A DNA stretch of 20,251 nucleotides, from IMG/VR virus record IMGVR_UViG_3300020057_000173, positions 1-20,251 of that record, one strand, 5' to 3'. Source of the DNA: a virus. The notes below the pieces were generated by a model. The model was not told where the DNA came from and did no database searches. It was given only the letters and a program-made list of their open reading frames with translations. Shown piece by piece: positions 12,916 through 18,596 of the stretch. Each line of letters begins with the position of its first letter. Within the stretch, counting starts at the first letter, position 1. The position numbers and the translations under genes are program-made.

Positions 12916-12974
12916 GCGCCCCCGAGATGCGCCGCATGGGGTCGTTCGACGCGAAGACCGGGGCGCTGCTGTGA
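12912..12974 (+). CDS. Possible 20-residue micro-gene
   Basis: ATG 12912 overlaps the previous stop as ATGA, and its TGA overlaps the next start as GTGA. It encodes MSAPEMRRMGSFDAKTGALL. The only support is its exact fit in a chain of 4-bp overlaps; it may serve mainly to pass ribosomes to the next gene. Confidence 0.3.
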   Translation: MSAPEMRRMGSFDAKTGALL

Positions 12975-13123
12975 CACACAGATTCCTTGCCCGAGCTGTC
13001 GGCCGTCCTATCGCTACGATCGACCGCAGTGCGCGAAGGCGGATGGCGGGCGAGCCGCTGATTCTGATTTTAACTGCAATCTTTCTCGCGTCCGCTATTG
13101 CGTACGCATTGGTGGTCCTTTGA
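12971..13123 (+). CDS. Small membrane protein, 50 aa
   Basis: GTG 12971 overlaps the preceding TGA. The product is basic at the N-terminus (THRFLARAVGRPIATIDRSA, RRRMAGEP) followed by one hydrophobic helix of about 20 residues (LILILTAIFLASAIAYALVVL), giving an N-in, C-tail-anchored or single-pass membrane peptide. An internal ATG at 13043 would give only the 26-residue membrane part. Early phage membrane peptides may act in superinfection exclusion or membrane modification, but nothing here specifies that. Confidence 0.5.
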   Translation: MTHRFLARAVGRPIATIDRSARRRMAGEPLILILTAIFLASAIAYALVVL

Positions 13124-13284
13124 TCCAGTCCCTTTTGCTCTCGATGATGCTCTCGGCCTTTGGCGCCACCTGCCCGGTTGACTCCATGCAGGCCTACTTC
13201 ACCGGACGCACGCAGACGATGTCCGGTCGGCTGATGTACGAGTACCGTTGCCCGAGCGGTCACACGTTCCTGGTGCGCCAGTGA
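13120..13284 (+). CDS. Small protein, 54 aa, possible partial zinc ribbon
   Basis: TTG 13120 overlaps the preceding stop as TTGA, and the TGA at 13282 overlaps the next start as GTGA. The sequence has a hydrophobic N-terminus (IQSLLLSMMLSAFGATCPVD) that could be a weak signal or membrane helix, and C18, C44 and H48 (RCPSGHTF). The C-terminal YEYRCPSGHTF resembles one half of a zinc ribbon. No function can be assigned. Confidence 0.45.
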   Translation: MIQSLLLSMMLSAFGATCPVDSMQAYFTGRTQTMSGRLMYEYRCPSGHTFLVRQ

Positions 13285-13574
13285 GCGTCACCACCGACCT
13301 GGACCAAGCCCTGATCAAGTGCGATAGCTGCCCGTCCACAATAGCGGCAACCCGCGACGAAGCAATCTTCGAGCAGGACTGGAGCTACTGCCGAGAGGCG
13401 TGCCTCTGGACCTGCCCGTGTTGCGAGACCATGGAGCGCGACCAGATGCGGCGCGAATATGGCCATCTTGCTGCTGTTGTGCGCCAAAACAGACAGCTGC
13501 ACGAAGACGGGGAGCATGAGTCGGCGCGGGCGTTGGCGTATGTGCACGGTGTGATCGATCAGTCGGAAGAGTAA
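13281..13574 (+). CDS. Cysteine-rich putative zinc-binding protein, 97 aa
   Basis: GTG 13281 overlaps the previous stop as GTGA. Cysteines lie at about C14, C17, C37, C41, C45, C47 and C48 (KCDSCPST; YCREACLWTCPCCETMERDQ), a treble-clef or double-knuckle arrangement. A charged helix follows to the end (YGHLAAVVRQNRQLHEDGEH). A longer frame from 13248 exists, but the overlap with the preceding gene fits the local pattern better. It may be a DNA-, RNA- or protein-binding early factor. Confidence 0.6.
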   Translation: MSVTTDLDQALIKCDSCPSTIAATRDEAIFEQDWSYCREACLWTCPCCETMERDQMRREYGHLAAVVRQNRQLHEDGEHESARALAYVHGVIDQSEE

Positions 13575-13618
13575 CGCGCGAACCCGCTCAAGGACCAATC
13601 GAAGATTTAACCCCGGTG

Positions 13619-13637
13619 GCCGCGACCGTATCGCGGC
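13619..13637 (+). other. Stem-loop just upstream of the Sak4-like gene's ribosome site
   Basis: GCCGCGA-CCGTA-TCGCGGC forms a perfect 7-bp stem with a 5-base loop, ending directly before AAGGAG (13638-13643). It could be a translational control element or a small operator. Confidence 0.5.
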
Positions 13638-13651
13638 AAGGAGATTTGCAA

Positions 13652-14509
13652 TTGGCTAGAGAACTACGAGGCAAAAAACCCGAGGAGCACAACCCGAGGC
13701 TGAAGCTGCTACTGGCTGGTATCGCAGGGGCAGGCAAGACGACGGCCGCGATACAGATGCCGCGCCCCTACGTAATCGACTGCGAGAACGGAGCAGCCCA
13801 CTACGGTAAGCTGATCGAAGACAAGGGCGGCGTGGTTTTTAACACAACGTCACTTGAGGATGTGATCGAGGAGGTCCGCACGCTGCTGGCGACAGACCAT
13901 CCGTATTTGACGCTGGTGATCGACCCGTTCACCACGCTCTACGACGCGGAGGTTGACCGGTGTGAGAAGGATGTTGGCAGCGAGTTTGGGCGCCATTACG
14001 GCGCGGCAAACAAGACTTCTAAGCGTCTTTACAGTTTGCTGACGCAACTGGATATGAACGTGATCGTCACGACGCACGCTAAAGCGGAGTACGGAGCGGA
14101 CATGAAGCTTATCGGCCGCACGTTCGAGGGCTGGAAGAAGCTCGACTACTTGTTCGATCTCTTCCTCTTCCTCGACCGTGACGCAACCGGCGCTCGGTAC
14201 GCGACCGTTAAGAAGACGCGGCTTGCGGGCTTCGAAGATCAATCCAAGTTTGCTTGGTCCTACGAGGCTCTCGCCGACCGCTATGGTCGGGAGAAGATCG
14301 AGCGCACGCCGACACGTGTTGAGCTTGCGGACCCTGCAACGATTGCCGCCTTCAAGGCGGCATACGCGCAGCTCGGCGAGGTCGAAGTGAGGCGGTTGAA
14401 AATCGACAAGGTGGTGACGTCGCTTGACGACGTTGCCGACCTTCCACGCTCACGAATCGAGAAGGGTCTCGAAGTTATCCGTAATCACCTTTCAATCAAC
14501 GCATCCTAA
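13652..14509 (+). CDS. Sak4-like AAA ATPase, recombination protein
   Basis: A RecA-fold ATPase of 285 residues of the AAA_24 phage nucleotide-binding type (Sak4-like). Walker A is GIAGAGKT at 23-30; VIDCENGAAHYG follows at about 41; Walker B-like TLVIDPFTTLYD ends near 98 (D91); then NVIVTTHAKAEYG and TFEGWKKLDYLFDLFLFLDR. Sak4 proteins work with SSB in single-strand annealing or recombination, and an SSB-like gene follows 12 bases later. I chose TTG 13652 because AAGGAG is 8 bases upstream; GTG 13616 gives 12 extra residues (AATVSRQGDLQ) encoded by the stem-loop and ribosome site. Confidence 0.82.
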   Translation: MARELRGKKPEEHNPRLKLLLAGIAGAGKTTAAIQMPRPYVIDCENGAAHYGKLIEDKGGVVFNTTSLEDVIEEVRTLLATDHPYLTLVIDPFTTLYDAEVDRCEKDVGSEFGRHYGAANKTSKRLYSLLTQLDMNVIVTTHAKAEYGADMKLIGRTFEGWKKLDYLFDLFLFLDRDATGARYATVKKTRLAGFEDQSKFAWSYEALADRYGREKIERTPTRVELADPATIAAFKAAYAQLGEVEVRRLKIDKVVTSLDDVADLPRSRIEKGLEVIRNHLSINAS

Positions 14510-14521
14510 GGGACAACGACC

Positions 14522-14947
14522 ATGCCTCTTTCTTACACACCAGATCTTCTTGCCAGCTCAACCACCCGTGATCCGTTGCTCCCAGGAACCTACGTGTTCA
14601 AAGTCGACCGGGCGGAGGAGAAGACCTTTAGCACCGGCGCTCGGGGGTTGTCGGTGAAGCTTCTCGTCGACTTCAAGGGCCGGGATGTCCCGTGCTTTAC
14701 AAACCTTTTCTACGACAAAGTGACCTGGAAGCTGAAGTCGTTCCTCGGGTGCGTGGGTCTCGACTACGGCAGTCCGCCCGAGCTTTTTGAGATCGAAGGG
14801 CGGTTCGGCGAGGCGAAGTTTGTGATCAAGGACAACTACTTCGAGGTCGCAACCTTCCTAAGTGGCGTCGACAAGGCGTTGAAGCCCAAGGCGCCTTCGG
14901 CCGGGAACGGCAAGGCGCACATAAAAGAAGACGACGTTCCGTTCTGA
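14522..14947 (+). CDS. SSB-like ssDNA-binding protein
   Basis: A 141-residue protein with beta-rich N-terminal two thirds (PGTYVFKVDRAEEKTFSTGA, LSVKLLVDFKGRDVPCFTNL) suggesting an OB-fold or DUF669-like domain. A flexible linker (KPKAPSAGNGKAHIK) leads to an acidic tip EDDVPF. That tip is the hallmark of bacterial SSB C-termini (DD-x-PF) that recruit partner proteins. It follows the Sak4-like ATPase, its usual partner. The fold is inferred by eye; the tip and neighbourhood are strong evidence. It is the last early gene before the hairpin at 14957. Confidence 0.75.
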   Translation: MPLSYTPDLLASSTTRDPLLPGTYVFKVDRAEEKTFSTGARGLSVKLLVDFKGRDVPCFTNLFYDKVTWKLKSFLGCVGLDYGSPPELFEIEGRFGEAKFVIKDNYFEVATFLSGVDKALKPKAPSAGNGKAHIKEDDVPF

Positions 14948-14956
14948 TTGAGATCG

Positions 14957-14990
14957 TTCAGGGCCCCGCCGCAAAAGACGGGGCCCTGAA
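14957..14990. terminator. Strong hairpin after the early genes
   Basis: TTCAGGGCCCCG and CGGGGCCCTGAA form a perfect 12-bp stem with a 10-base loop containing AAAA, 10 bases past the SSB-like stop. There is no T-run, so it is an atypical terminator, but its strength and position support the end of the early transcript. Confidence 0.65.
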
Positions 14991-15101
14991 CCCTCGGTTG
15001 CAACAGGGACCTGACGCACCGCGCGTTCCTGGAAATCTCGTTATCCTCGCGTATCATCGCTTAGGCCGACAGCGGCAAATCCCCAACAACGGAGACGGAC
15101 C

Positions 15102-15524
15102 TTGAAGCTTCTAGGCTTGATGGCAGCGGTGTGTGCGGCAACAGCGTGTGGCAGTAGCGACCCGGAGGACTGCGCCGACATTGCGCCGTCAGGCACGTAC
15201 AAGCTGCACTACGACGAAAAGAGCGGCAATTGTGATCTGGACCTTCCTGATTCGCTCGTCAGCCTGAGCTCCATCCAGGCCGAGCCCGACGCTGGATGCA
15301 CCGTGATTTCATCGTCCGAGAGCGCCAACGAATGCCGTGTCGACTTCGACATCGACTGCGCCCTCCAGGCCGACAACGTACGCCTACGGGAGACGGGCTA
15401 TCTCGAGATCCAGGACGACAAGGGCGAAGAAATCAGCGGCACCATAACATTTATTGCACGGCGTCTCGATAACAATAGCCCAATTTGCACGGGCACTTAC
15501 GAGGTTACGCTCACCAAGCAGTAG
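15102..15524 (+). CDS. Secreted lipoprotein, unknown function
   Basis: A 140-residue protein with a short lipoprotein signal: MKLLGLMAAVCAATAC, lipid-anchored cysteine at residue 16, followed by GSSDPEDC. The mature part is acidic and has six further cysteines, likely forming disulfides in the periplasm, with an alternating beta pattern (GTYKLHYDEKSGNCDLDL; GTITFIARRL; TGTYEVTLTKQ). TTG 15102 has GGAG 7 bases upstream. It stands alone between the early-gene hairpin and an integrase relic, like a cargo (moron) gene. Phage lipoproteins such as T5 Llp block receptors against superinfection, so exclusion is possible. It also resembles the many small lipoproteins of Myxococcota, so host origin is possible. 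I do not recognise a named family. Confidence 0.78.
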   Translation: MKLLGLMAAVCAATACGSSDPEDCADIAPSGTYKLHYDEKSGNCDLDLPDSLVSLSSIQAEPDAGCTVISSSESANECRVDFDIDCALQADNVRLRETGYLEIQDDKGEEISGTITFIARRLDNNSPICTGTYEVTLTKQ

Positions 15525-15525
15525 C

Positions 15526-15621
15526 GAGACGTTCACCACCGCCGGCGCAAGTTATATCGAGAGGCTCGGCGCCATCGAGGCCGCCAAGGCCGACCTTGTG
15601 AAGCACGTGGAGGGCCGATGA
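15526..15621 (+). pseudogene. C-terminal fragment of an unknown gene upstream of the integrase relic
   Basis: Directly after the lipoprotein stop an open frame without a start reads ETFTTAGASYIERLGAIEAA, KADLVKHVEGR, and ends at TGA 15619-15621, overlapping the integrase ATG as ATGA. The helical, well-formed sequence and the overlap suggest the true 3' end of a gene whose 5' part was replaced by the lipoprotein insertion. Confidence 0.4.
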
Positions 15622-15870
15622 GACGCTCCTACCCCACCAACGTCATCCCGCGCGGCGCCAAGCTGTACATCAAGGTGCGCATGCCTGACGGCCGGTGGAA
15701 GCAGGCCGCAACCGGCCTCGGGCTCGACCAGGGGGACGCCGCCGGCGAGCTTCAGCGACGCACGCAGGTGATCGCGAATACGAAGGCGGTCATCATAGAC
15801 CGTCGTTATGGTGGCTCGGCGAGTGGGCAACGAAGTGGCTGAAGCGGCGCGAGGACGACGCCCTCCAAGG
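15618..15870 (+). pseudogene. Truncated, frameshifted tyrosine integrase N-terminus
   Basis: ATG 15618 reads MRRSYPTNVIPRGAKLYIKV, then RMPDGRWKQAATGLGL, typical of the arm-binding N-terminal domain of phage integrases. It continues to DRRYGG and would stop at 15842. In the next frame, from about 15810, it continues WLGEWATKWLKRREDDALQG, which matches the start of the core-binding (SAM-like) domain. After that similarity ends near 15870, and the catalytic domain with its R-H-R-Y residues is absent. The late minus-strand gene cluster ends at 15917. It is therefore a remnant with one frameshift and a large deletion. Confidence 0.6.
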
Positions 15871-15916
15871 CACTGCGCTCGCCCCGCTTTTGCGGAAAGC
15901 CGGGCCAGGTCGAGGG

Positions 15917-16156
15917 CTAGCGCGCCGCAAGCACCAACGCGAGCAGCGCTATAGCCGTGAAGGCCACCGCAAAGACGACGGCCAACCACTTCCACTCTTC
16001 GCCCCGTCGTTTCGTCACAATCAACTCCTGATGGATTTCACCAAGCTCGTCCGCAATCCGCGCGTGAGCGTCGCGCAATTTTGCTACTTCACAGGTCGTG
16101 TCGATATCGACAACGGTGTGCCGCCCGTACTCGCTGCGCAGCCAGTCGTCCGTCAT
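15917..16156 (-). CDS. Small coiled-coil, C-tail membrane protein, 79 aa
   Basis: ATG 16156 overlaps the upstream stop as ATGA. Residues 1-50 form a charged helix (VVDIDTTCEVAKLRDAHARI, ADELGEIHQELIVTKRR) and residues 55-78 a strong membrane helix (WKWLAVVFAVAFTAIALLAL). It is the last gene of the lysis and tail cluster. Placement after the endopeptidase suits a lysis accessory role, but spanins normally have the membrane helix at the N-terminus, so the assignment is open. Confidence 0.62.
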   Translation of the reverse strand: MTDDWLRSEYGRHTVVDIDTTCEVAKLRDAHARIADELGEIHQELIVTKRRGEEWKWLAVVFAVAFTAIALLALVLAAR

Positions 16157-16425
16157 CCCAGCACCGCACACGCCGCAAGCAGCGTCGCAATCGTCGCCAG
16201 GGCTACACCCGCCGTCGAGCGCCAACGCCCCTCGAGGTAGCGGTTGCGATCAACTAAGCGCTCGCGGTCGACACGGAGGTATTCAACCTCGCCAGCAAGA
16301 GACGCGATCTGCCTGTCTGCCGCCGCCAGCTGCTTGCTCCGCAACACCAGAAGCTGATCGATCTCGTTGGCGATCGTAACGTCCCACGAGCTCGGGAGCT
16401 CACGGTCGCAAGACAAGGCGGTCAC
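16153..16425 (-). CDS. Coiled-coil, C-tail membrane protein, 90 aa
   Basis: GTG 16425 overlaps the endopeptidase stop as GTGA and has AGGA 5 bases upstream. A long heptad-like helix (EIDQLLVLRSKQLAAADRQI, ASLAGEVEYLRVDRERLVDR) is followed by a C-terminal membrane segment (GVALATIATLLAACAVLG). It shares its architecture with the following 79-residue protein, so the two may be a pair. Position directly after the lytic enzyme suggests a holin, spanin or antiholin-type function, unproven. Confidence 0.65.
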   Translation of the reverse strand: MTALSCDRELPSSWDVTIANEIDQLLVLRSKQLAAADRQIASLAGEVEYLRVDRERLVDRNRYLEGRWRSTAGVALATIATLLAACAVLG

Positions 16426-16877
16426 GTGATTCCTGCGACTATCTTTAAGAGGATTAGGCCCTCAAGAAACGTCCAGTGCCACGGCTCGCTTCGAACGTCG
16501 TTAACCCACCCGTACGTCGACGCGTTCGCCTGCAACCACCTGTCCGTCGTGCCGTCCGCGATACCGTTGTTGGTATGGTCGGTATCGGCGCGGTTGATAT
16601 CCACCGACACGCCGCTCTGGTGAGTTGAGCGCCCCGGCAAAGCAACCGCTTTGTACTTGCGGCCATACGCAATAGCGGTTTGTCGCAACGACCACTCCCG
16701 TCGCTGCTCGAGCATCGACCGAAACGCGGAGTTGACGCGCAAGATAACGCCATCGCTGCGGGCCGCTTCCGCCATCAGCAGGAACGCCATTGCAGCGGGG
16801 CGGTGCAATGAATGCCCGTTGCCGATAGGCACGAGATCGAGCGCAACAGCTCTTCCTAAAATCCAACCGCCGGCCAT
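16422..16877 (-). CDS. Endolysin, M15-type peptidase (VanY/D-Ala-D-Ala carboxypeptidase-like)
   Basis: A 151-residue enzyme with the zinc-peptidase M15 signature: S84-T-H86-x-x-G-x-x-x-D93 (STHQSGVSVDIN) and the second histidine motif EPWHW (H134), with E131 as likely catalytic base. RVNSAFRSMLEQRREWSLRQ before it is typical of peptidoglycan L,D- or D,D-peptidases. It would cut peptide cross-links to release phage. ATG 16877 has GGAG 7 bases upstream; the longer open frame to 16955 overlaps the preceding gene and is rejected. It has no signal peptide, so export would need a holin. The gene overlaps the next one by 4 bases. Confidence 0.82.
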   Translation of the reverse strand: MAGGWILGRAVALDLVPIGNGHSLHRPAAMAFLLMAEAARSDGVILRVNSAFRSMLEQRREWSLRQTAIAYGRKYKAVALPGRSTHQSGVSVDINRADTDHTNNGIADGTTDRWLQANASTYGWVNDVRSEPWHWTFLEGLILLKIVAGIT

Positions 16878-16878
16878 C

Positions 16879-17091
16879 TCAGAACTCCGCTCGCACGCCG
16901 GCGATCGCCCCGACGCTATTGATCTGACTGATGCGCTGCGCGTAGCCCTCCGCAAAAACGGATAGCACCTTGTTGATGCGCGCCTCCGCCGTCAGCGACG
17001 CGCCAAACCCCTGGCTCGACACGTAGCCACCAAGGTCGACCCGCGTTCGACCAACCGGGAGCATTGCCACACGGTCCAGCCCCGTACGCAC
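16879..17091 (-). CDS. Unknown protein, about 70 aa, beta-barrel-like C-terminus
   Basis: The minus frame from GTG 17091 encodes a short protein with alternating hydrophobic residues (RVDLGGYVSSQGFGASLTAE, ARINKVLSVFAEGYAQRISQ) ending GAIAGVRAEF. The alternating pattern and terminal phenylalanine resemble the last strands of an outer-membrane beta barrel. No good ribosome site precedes the GTG; the frame stays open to about 17143, overlapping the holin-like gene's stop, so the start may lie further upstream or be non-standard. It might be a fragment of a larger gene. Confidence 0.5.
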   Translation of the reverse strand: MRTGLDRVAMLPVGRTRVDLGGYVSSQGFGASLTAEARINKVLSVFAEGYAQRISQINSVGAIAGVRAEF

Positions 17092-17138
17092 GATGGCCGC
17101 CGTGGTGAGCCCACCAATGGCGTCCAGTGCGGCCGGAG

Positions 17139-17465
17139 CTATTGAGGGTTTTGGTTCACGGTCACCGATGCGCTTGGCATAGCGTTCGCGCCTTGAGCCT
17201 GTGCAACCGCGATAGCCGCCGCGCCGTTCGCCGTGGTGCGCTTTAGTAGACCGCGGTCGACGATATAGGCCACCGCTGTCGCAGCCGCTGCGAGGATCGC
17301 ATAGGCCACCGTGTCCTGCGGTATGAGGTGCAGGAGCGCCGGCAGAATTGCACCAACGATAGTCAGTGCGGTCACGATGAAGCTTGAGCTCGCAAACGCG
17401 TTGCCGGTGACCGGTGAAGCCGGGTCGATTGCCAAATTCGGTGCTGCTTCTTTGGTGTCCGTCAT
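17139..17465 (-). CDS. Holin-like membrane protein, 108 aa
   Basis: ATG 17465 has AAAGGA 8 bases upstream. Two membrane helices are visible: residues 29-48 (FIVTALTIVGAILPALLHLI) and 53-69 (VAYAILAAAATAVAYIV), followed by a basic cytoplasmic stretch (DRGLLKRT) and an alanine-rich tail. Size, two helices and location just before the endolysin fit a class II holin, which makes membrane lesions so that the enzyme reaches the wall. Holins are too diverse to confirm by eye. Its gene begins 1 base after the stop of the zinc-ribbon-like gene. Confidence 0.68.
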   Translation of the reverse strand: MTDTKEAAPNLAIDPASPVTGNAFASSSFIVTALTIVGAILPALLHLIPQDTVAYAILAAAATAVAYIVDRGLLKRTTANGAAAIAVAQAQGANAMPSASVTVNQNPQ

Positions 17466-17466
17466 T

Positions 17467-17700
17467 TCAGGGTTCCTTTGGTCCGCTATCGCGGGCCTGT
17501 GTAACTTTTCCAACTACATCGATCCAAGCCCAACGGACATCCATCTGCCCGCAATGGCGGCACCATTCCAGGGGAACAAGGCCACCGGTTTCGGAAAACA
17601 TGTTGGAGCGAAACAGCCACTCAGCACCGCATGCTGCGCAGTGCGCCGACAGCCACGAGCCGGCGATATCGGCCAGCTGCTTGTGGGTGCGGCGCGGCAT
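17467..17700 (-). CDS. Small zinc-ribbon-like protein, 77 aa
   Basis: ATG 17700 is preceded by GAGGG at 8 bases. Two CxxC pairs (C21-AA-C24 and C47-RH-C50) are 22 residues apart, a zinc-ribbon layout, with tryptophan-rich flanks (GAEWLFRSNMF, VRWAWIDVV). The N-terminus is basic. In a lysis and tail cluster this is unexpected; it could be a regulatory or structural metal site. No family recognised. Confidence 0.65.
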   Translation of the reverse strand: MPRRTHKQLADIAGSWLSAHCAACGAEWLFRSNMFSETGGLVPLEWCRHCGQMDVRWAWIDVVGKVTQARDSGPKEP

Positions 17701-17701
17701 G

Positions 17702-17896
17702 TTACCCGCCCTCGCTGCGCATCAGACGGTGGAGCATTTCTTTGGCCGCGATCAGATTCCAATTAAGGTCGTTGATTGCAACGGTCAGCTTCTCGTGCTC
17801 GGCTACCGTGCGGCGAAGCGCTGCCTCGACCGTGTTGATACGCGTAAGTAGCGCCTGACCCATCCCCGGTGCGATGCTGATGACAGACTTCTTCAC
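17702..17896 (-). CDS. Small coiled-coil protein, 64 aa
   Basis: GTG 17896 overlaps the preceding gene's stop as GTGA. Almost the whole protein is predicted helical with heptad-like spacing (ALLTRINTVEAALRRTVAEH, EKLTVAINDLNWNLIAAKEM). No membrane segment or cysteine. It lies between a membrane-coil protein and the zinc-ribbon-like protein and may interact with the former. Confidence 0.6.
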   Translation of the reverse strand: MKKSVISIAPGMGQALLTRINTVEAALRRTVAEHEKLTVAINDLNWNLIAAKEMLHRLMRSEGG

Positions 17897-18153
17897 CGGC
17901 GACGCTCGACAATAGAAAGGATCCGGCCGACCTTTTCCTCTACCGCGGCGCCGTGTTCAGTCATGACCGCCAGCTGCCGACGGAGCTCGGAAATAGTTTC
18001 GTGGTCGGCGGCCTGGGAGATCTCAAGGCGACGCACGTGTTCTGCCGATCCCTGCCAGATATACACGCCCAACGACGAGACAAGCCCGAGCAACCATAGC
18101 GACAGCTTGGCTAGCCCCGGGTTCGCCGTCGTGATTGGGGAGTCGTCGCTCAT
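17893..18153 (-). CDS. N-terminal membrane anchor plus coiled coil, 86 aa (i-spanin-like layout)
   Basis: ATG 18153 overlaps the upstream stop as ATGA. After a short polar N-terminus there is one membrane helix (residues 16-34, KLSLWLLGLVSSLGVYIW) and then a long charged helix (HVRRLEISQAADHETISELR, RQLAVMTEHGAAVEEKVG). An N-terminal anchor with a periplasmic coil is the layout of inner-membrane spanins, but no outer-membrane partner lipoprotein is seen nested in it. Function is therefore suggested, not shown. Confidence 0.62.
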   Translation of the reverse strand: MSDDSPITTANPGLAKLSLWLLGLVSSLGVYIWQGSAEHVRRLEISQAADHETISELRRQLAVMTEHGAAVEEKVGRILSIVERRR

Positions 18154-18596
18154 TGCATAAATTTAGCCATCATCCACCACACGAGCCACCTGGGCGCGGG
18201 ATAGACGTAGAGCCGCGAACAAATAGCGTCGACACACGCGTCCGCGCTGCGTCCGTAGTGCTCGGCCTCGTGCGCGTAAGCCTCCGCCTCAAACCACGCG
18301 CGCGCTGGAGCCAAGAACGGGATTGGTAGCAGCACGTAGAGCAGTAAAAACAGCGGCCACGACAGCCTCGCTTGCTGGCGCACGTGCACGGCCTCGTGCG
18401 CGAGTGTCGAATCGTAGCGGCTGCCGTGTGCTGCAACCTGCTCGGCCGACAGCGCAAGCGGCGGATAGATAACACCGTTGATCGTAGTCCACGCCTTGTT
18501 GGTCCAGGGCGCGAAGCGAAGGAGCCACGACGATGCGCGGTCTCGGACGTCGAGCTCGAGGGTGCCGTGGCCGCGAAGGTTTGCCATAAACCTCAT
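18150..18596 (-). CDS. HExxH membrane protein, putative metallopeptidase, 148 aa
   Basis: ATG 18596 overlaps the LamG-like gene's stop as ATGA. The protein contains STLAHEAVHVRQQ with a zincin-type H67-E68-x-x-H71, followed by a membrane helix (about 79-97, WPLFLLLYVLLPIPFLAPAR) and WFEAEAYAHEAEHYG, where E103 or E105 could be the third zinc ligand. Another hydrophobic stretch near the C-terminus (PRWLVWWMMAKFM) follows. I know similar short HE-x-VHVRQ...FEAEAY proteins as uncharacterised phage or bacterial proteins. It may trim structural or wall-associated proteins, or be an inactive fold. Catalysis is inference. Confidence 0.68.
   Translation of the reverse strand: MRFMANLRGHGTLELDVRDRASSWLLRFAPWTNKAWTTINGVIYPPLALSAEQVAAHGSRYDSTLAHEAVHVRQQARLSWPLFLLLYVLLPIPFLAPARAWFEAEAYAHEAEHYGRSADACVDAICSRLYVYPAPRWLVWWMMAKFMQ

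Noticed and set aside
12421-13263. 280-aa open frame on the minus strand
   Set aside because: Arginine- and valine-rich antisense of several well-supported plus-strand genes; no ribosome site or recognisable motifs.
15026-15057. Promoter for the lipoprotein (TATCAT near 15052)
   Set aside because: A -10-like box is present, but the nearest -35-like TTCCTG is 20 bp away; support is insufficient.
15884-15895. CCGC-TTTT-GCGG hairpin as terminator of the late minus-strand cluster
   Set aside because: The stem is only 4 bp and there is no T-run in the minus-strand transcript; too weak to call.
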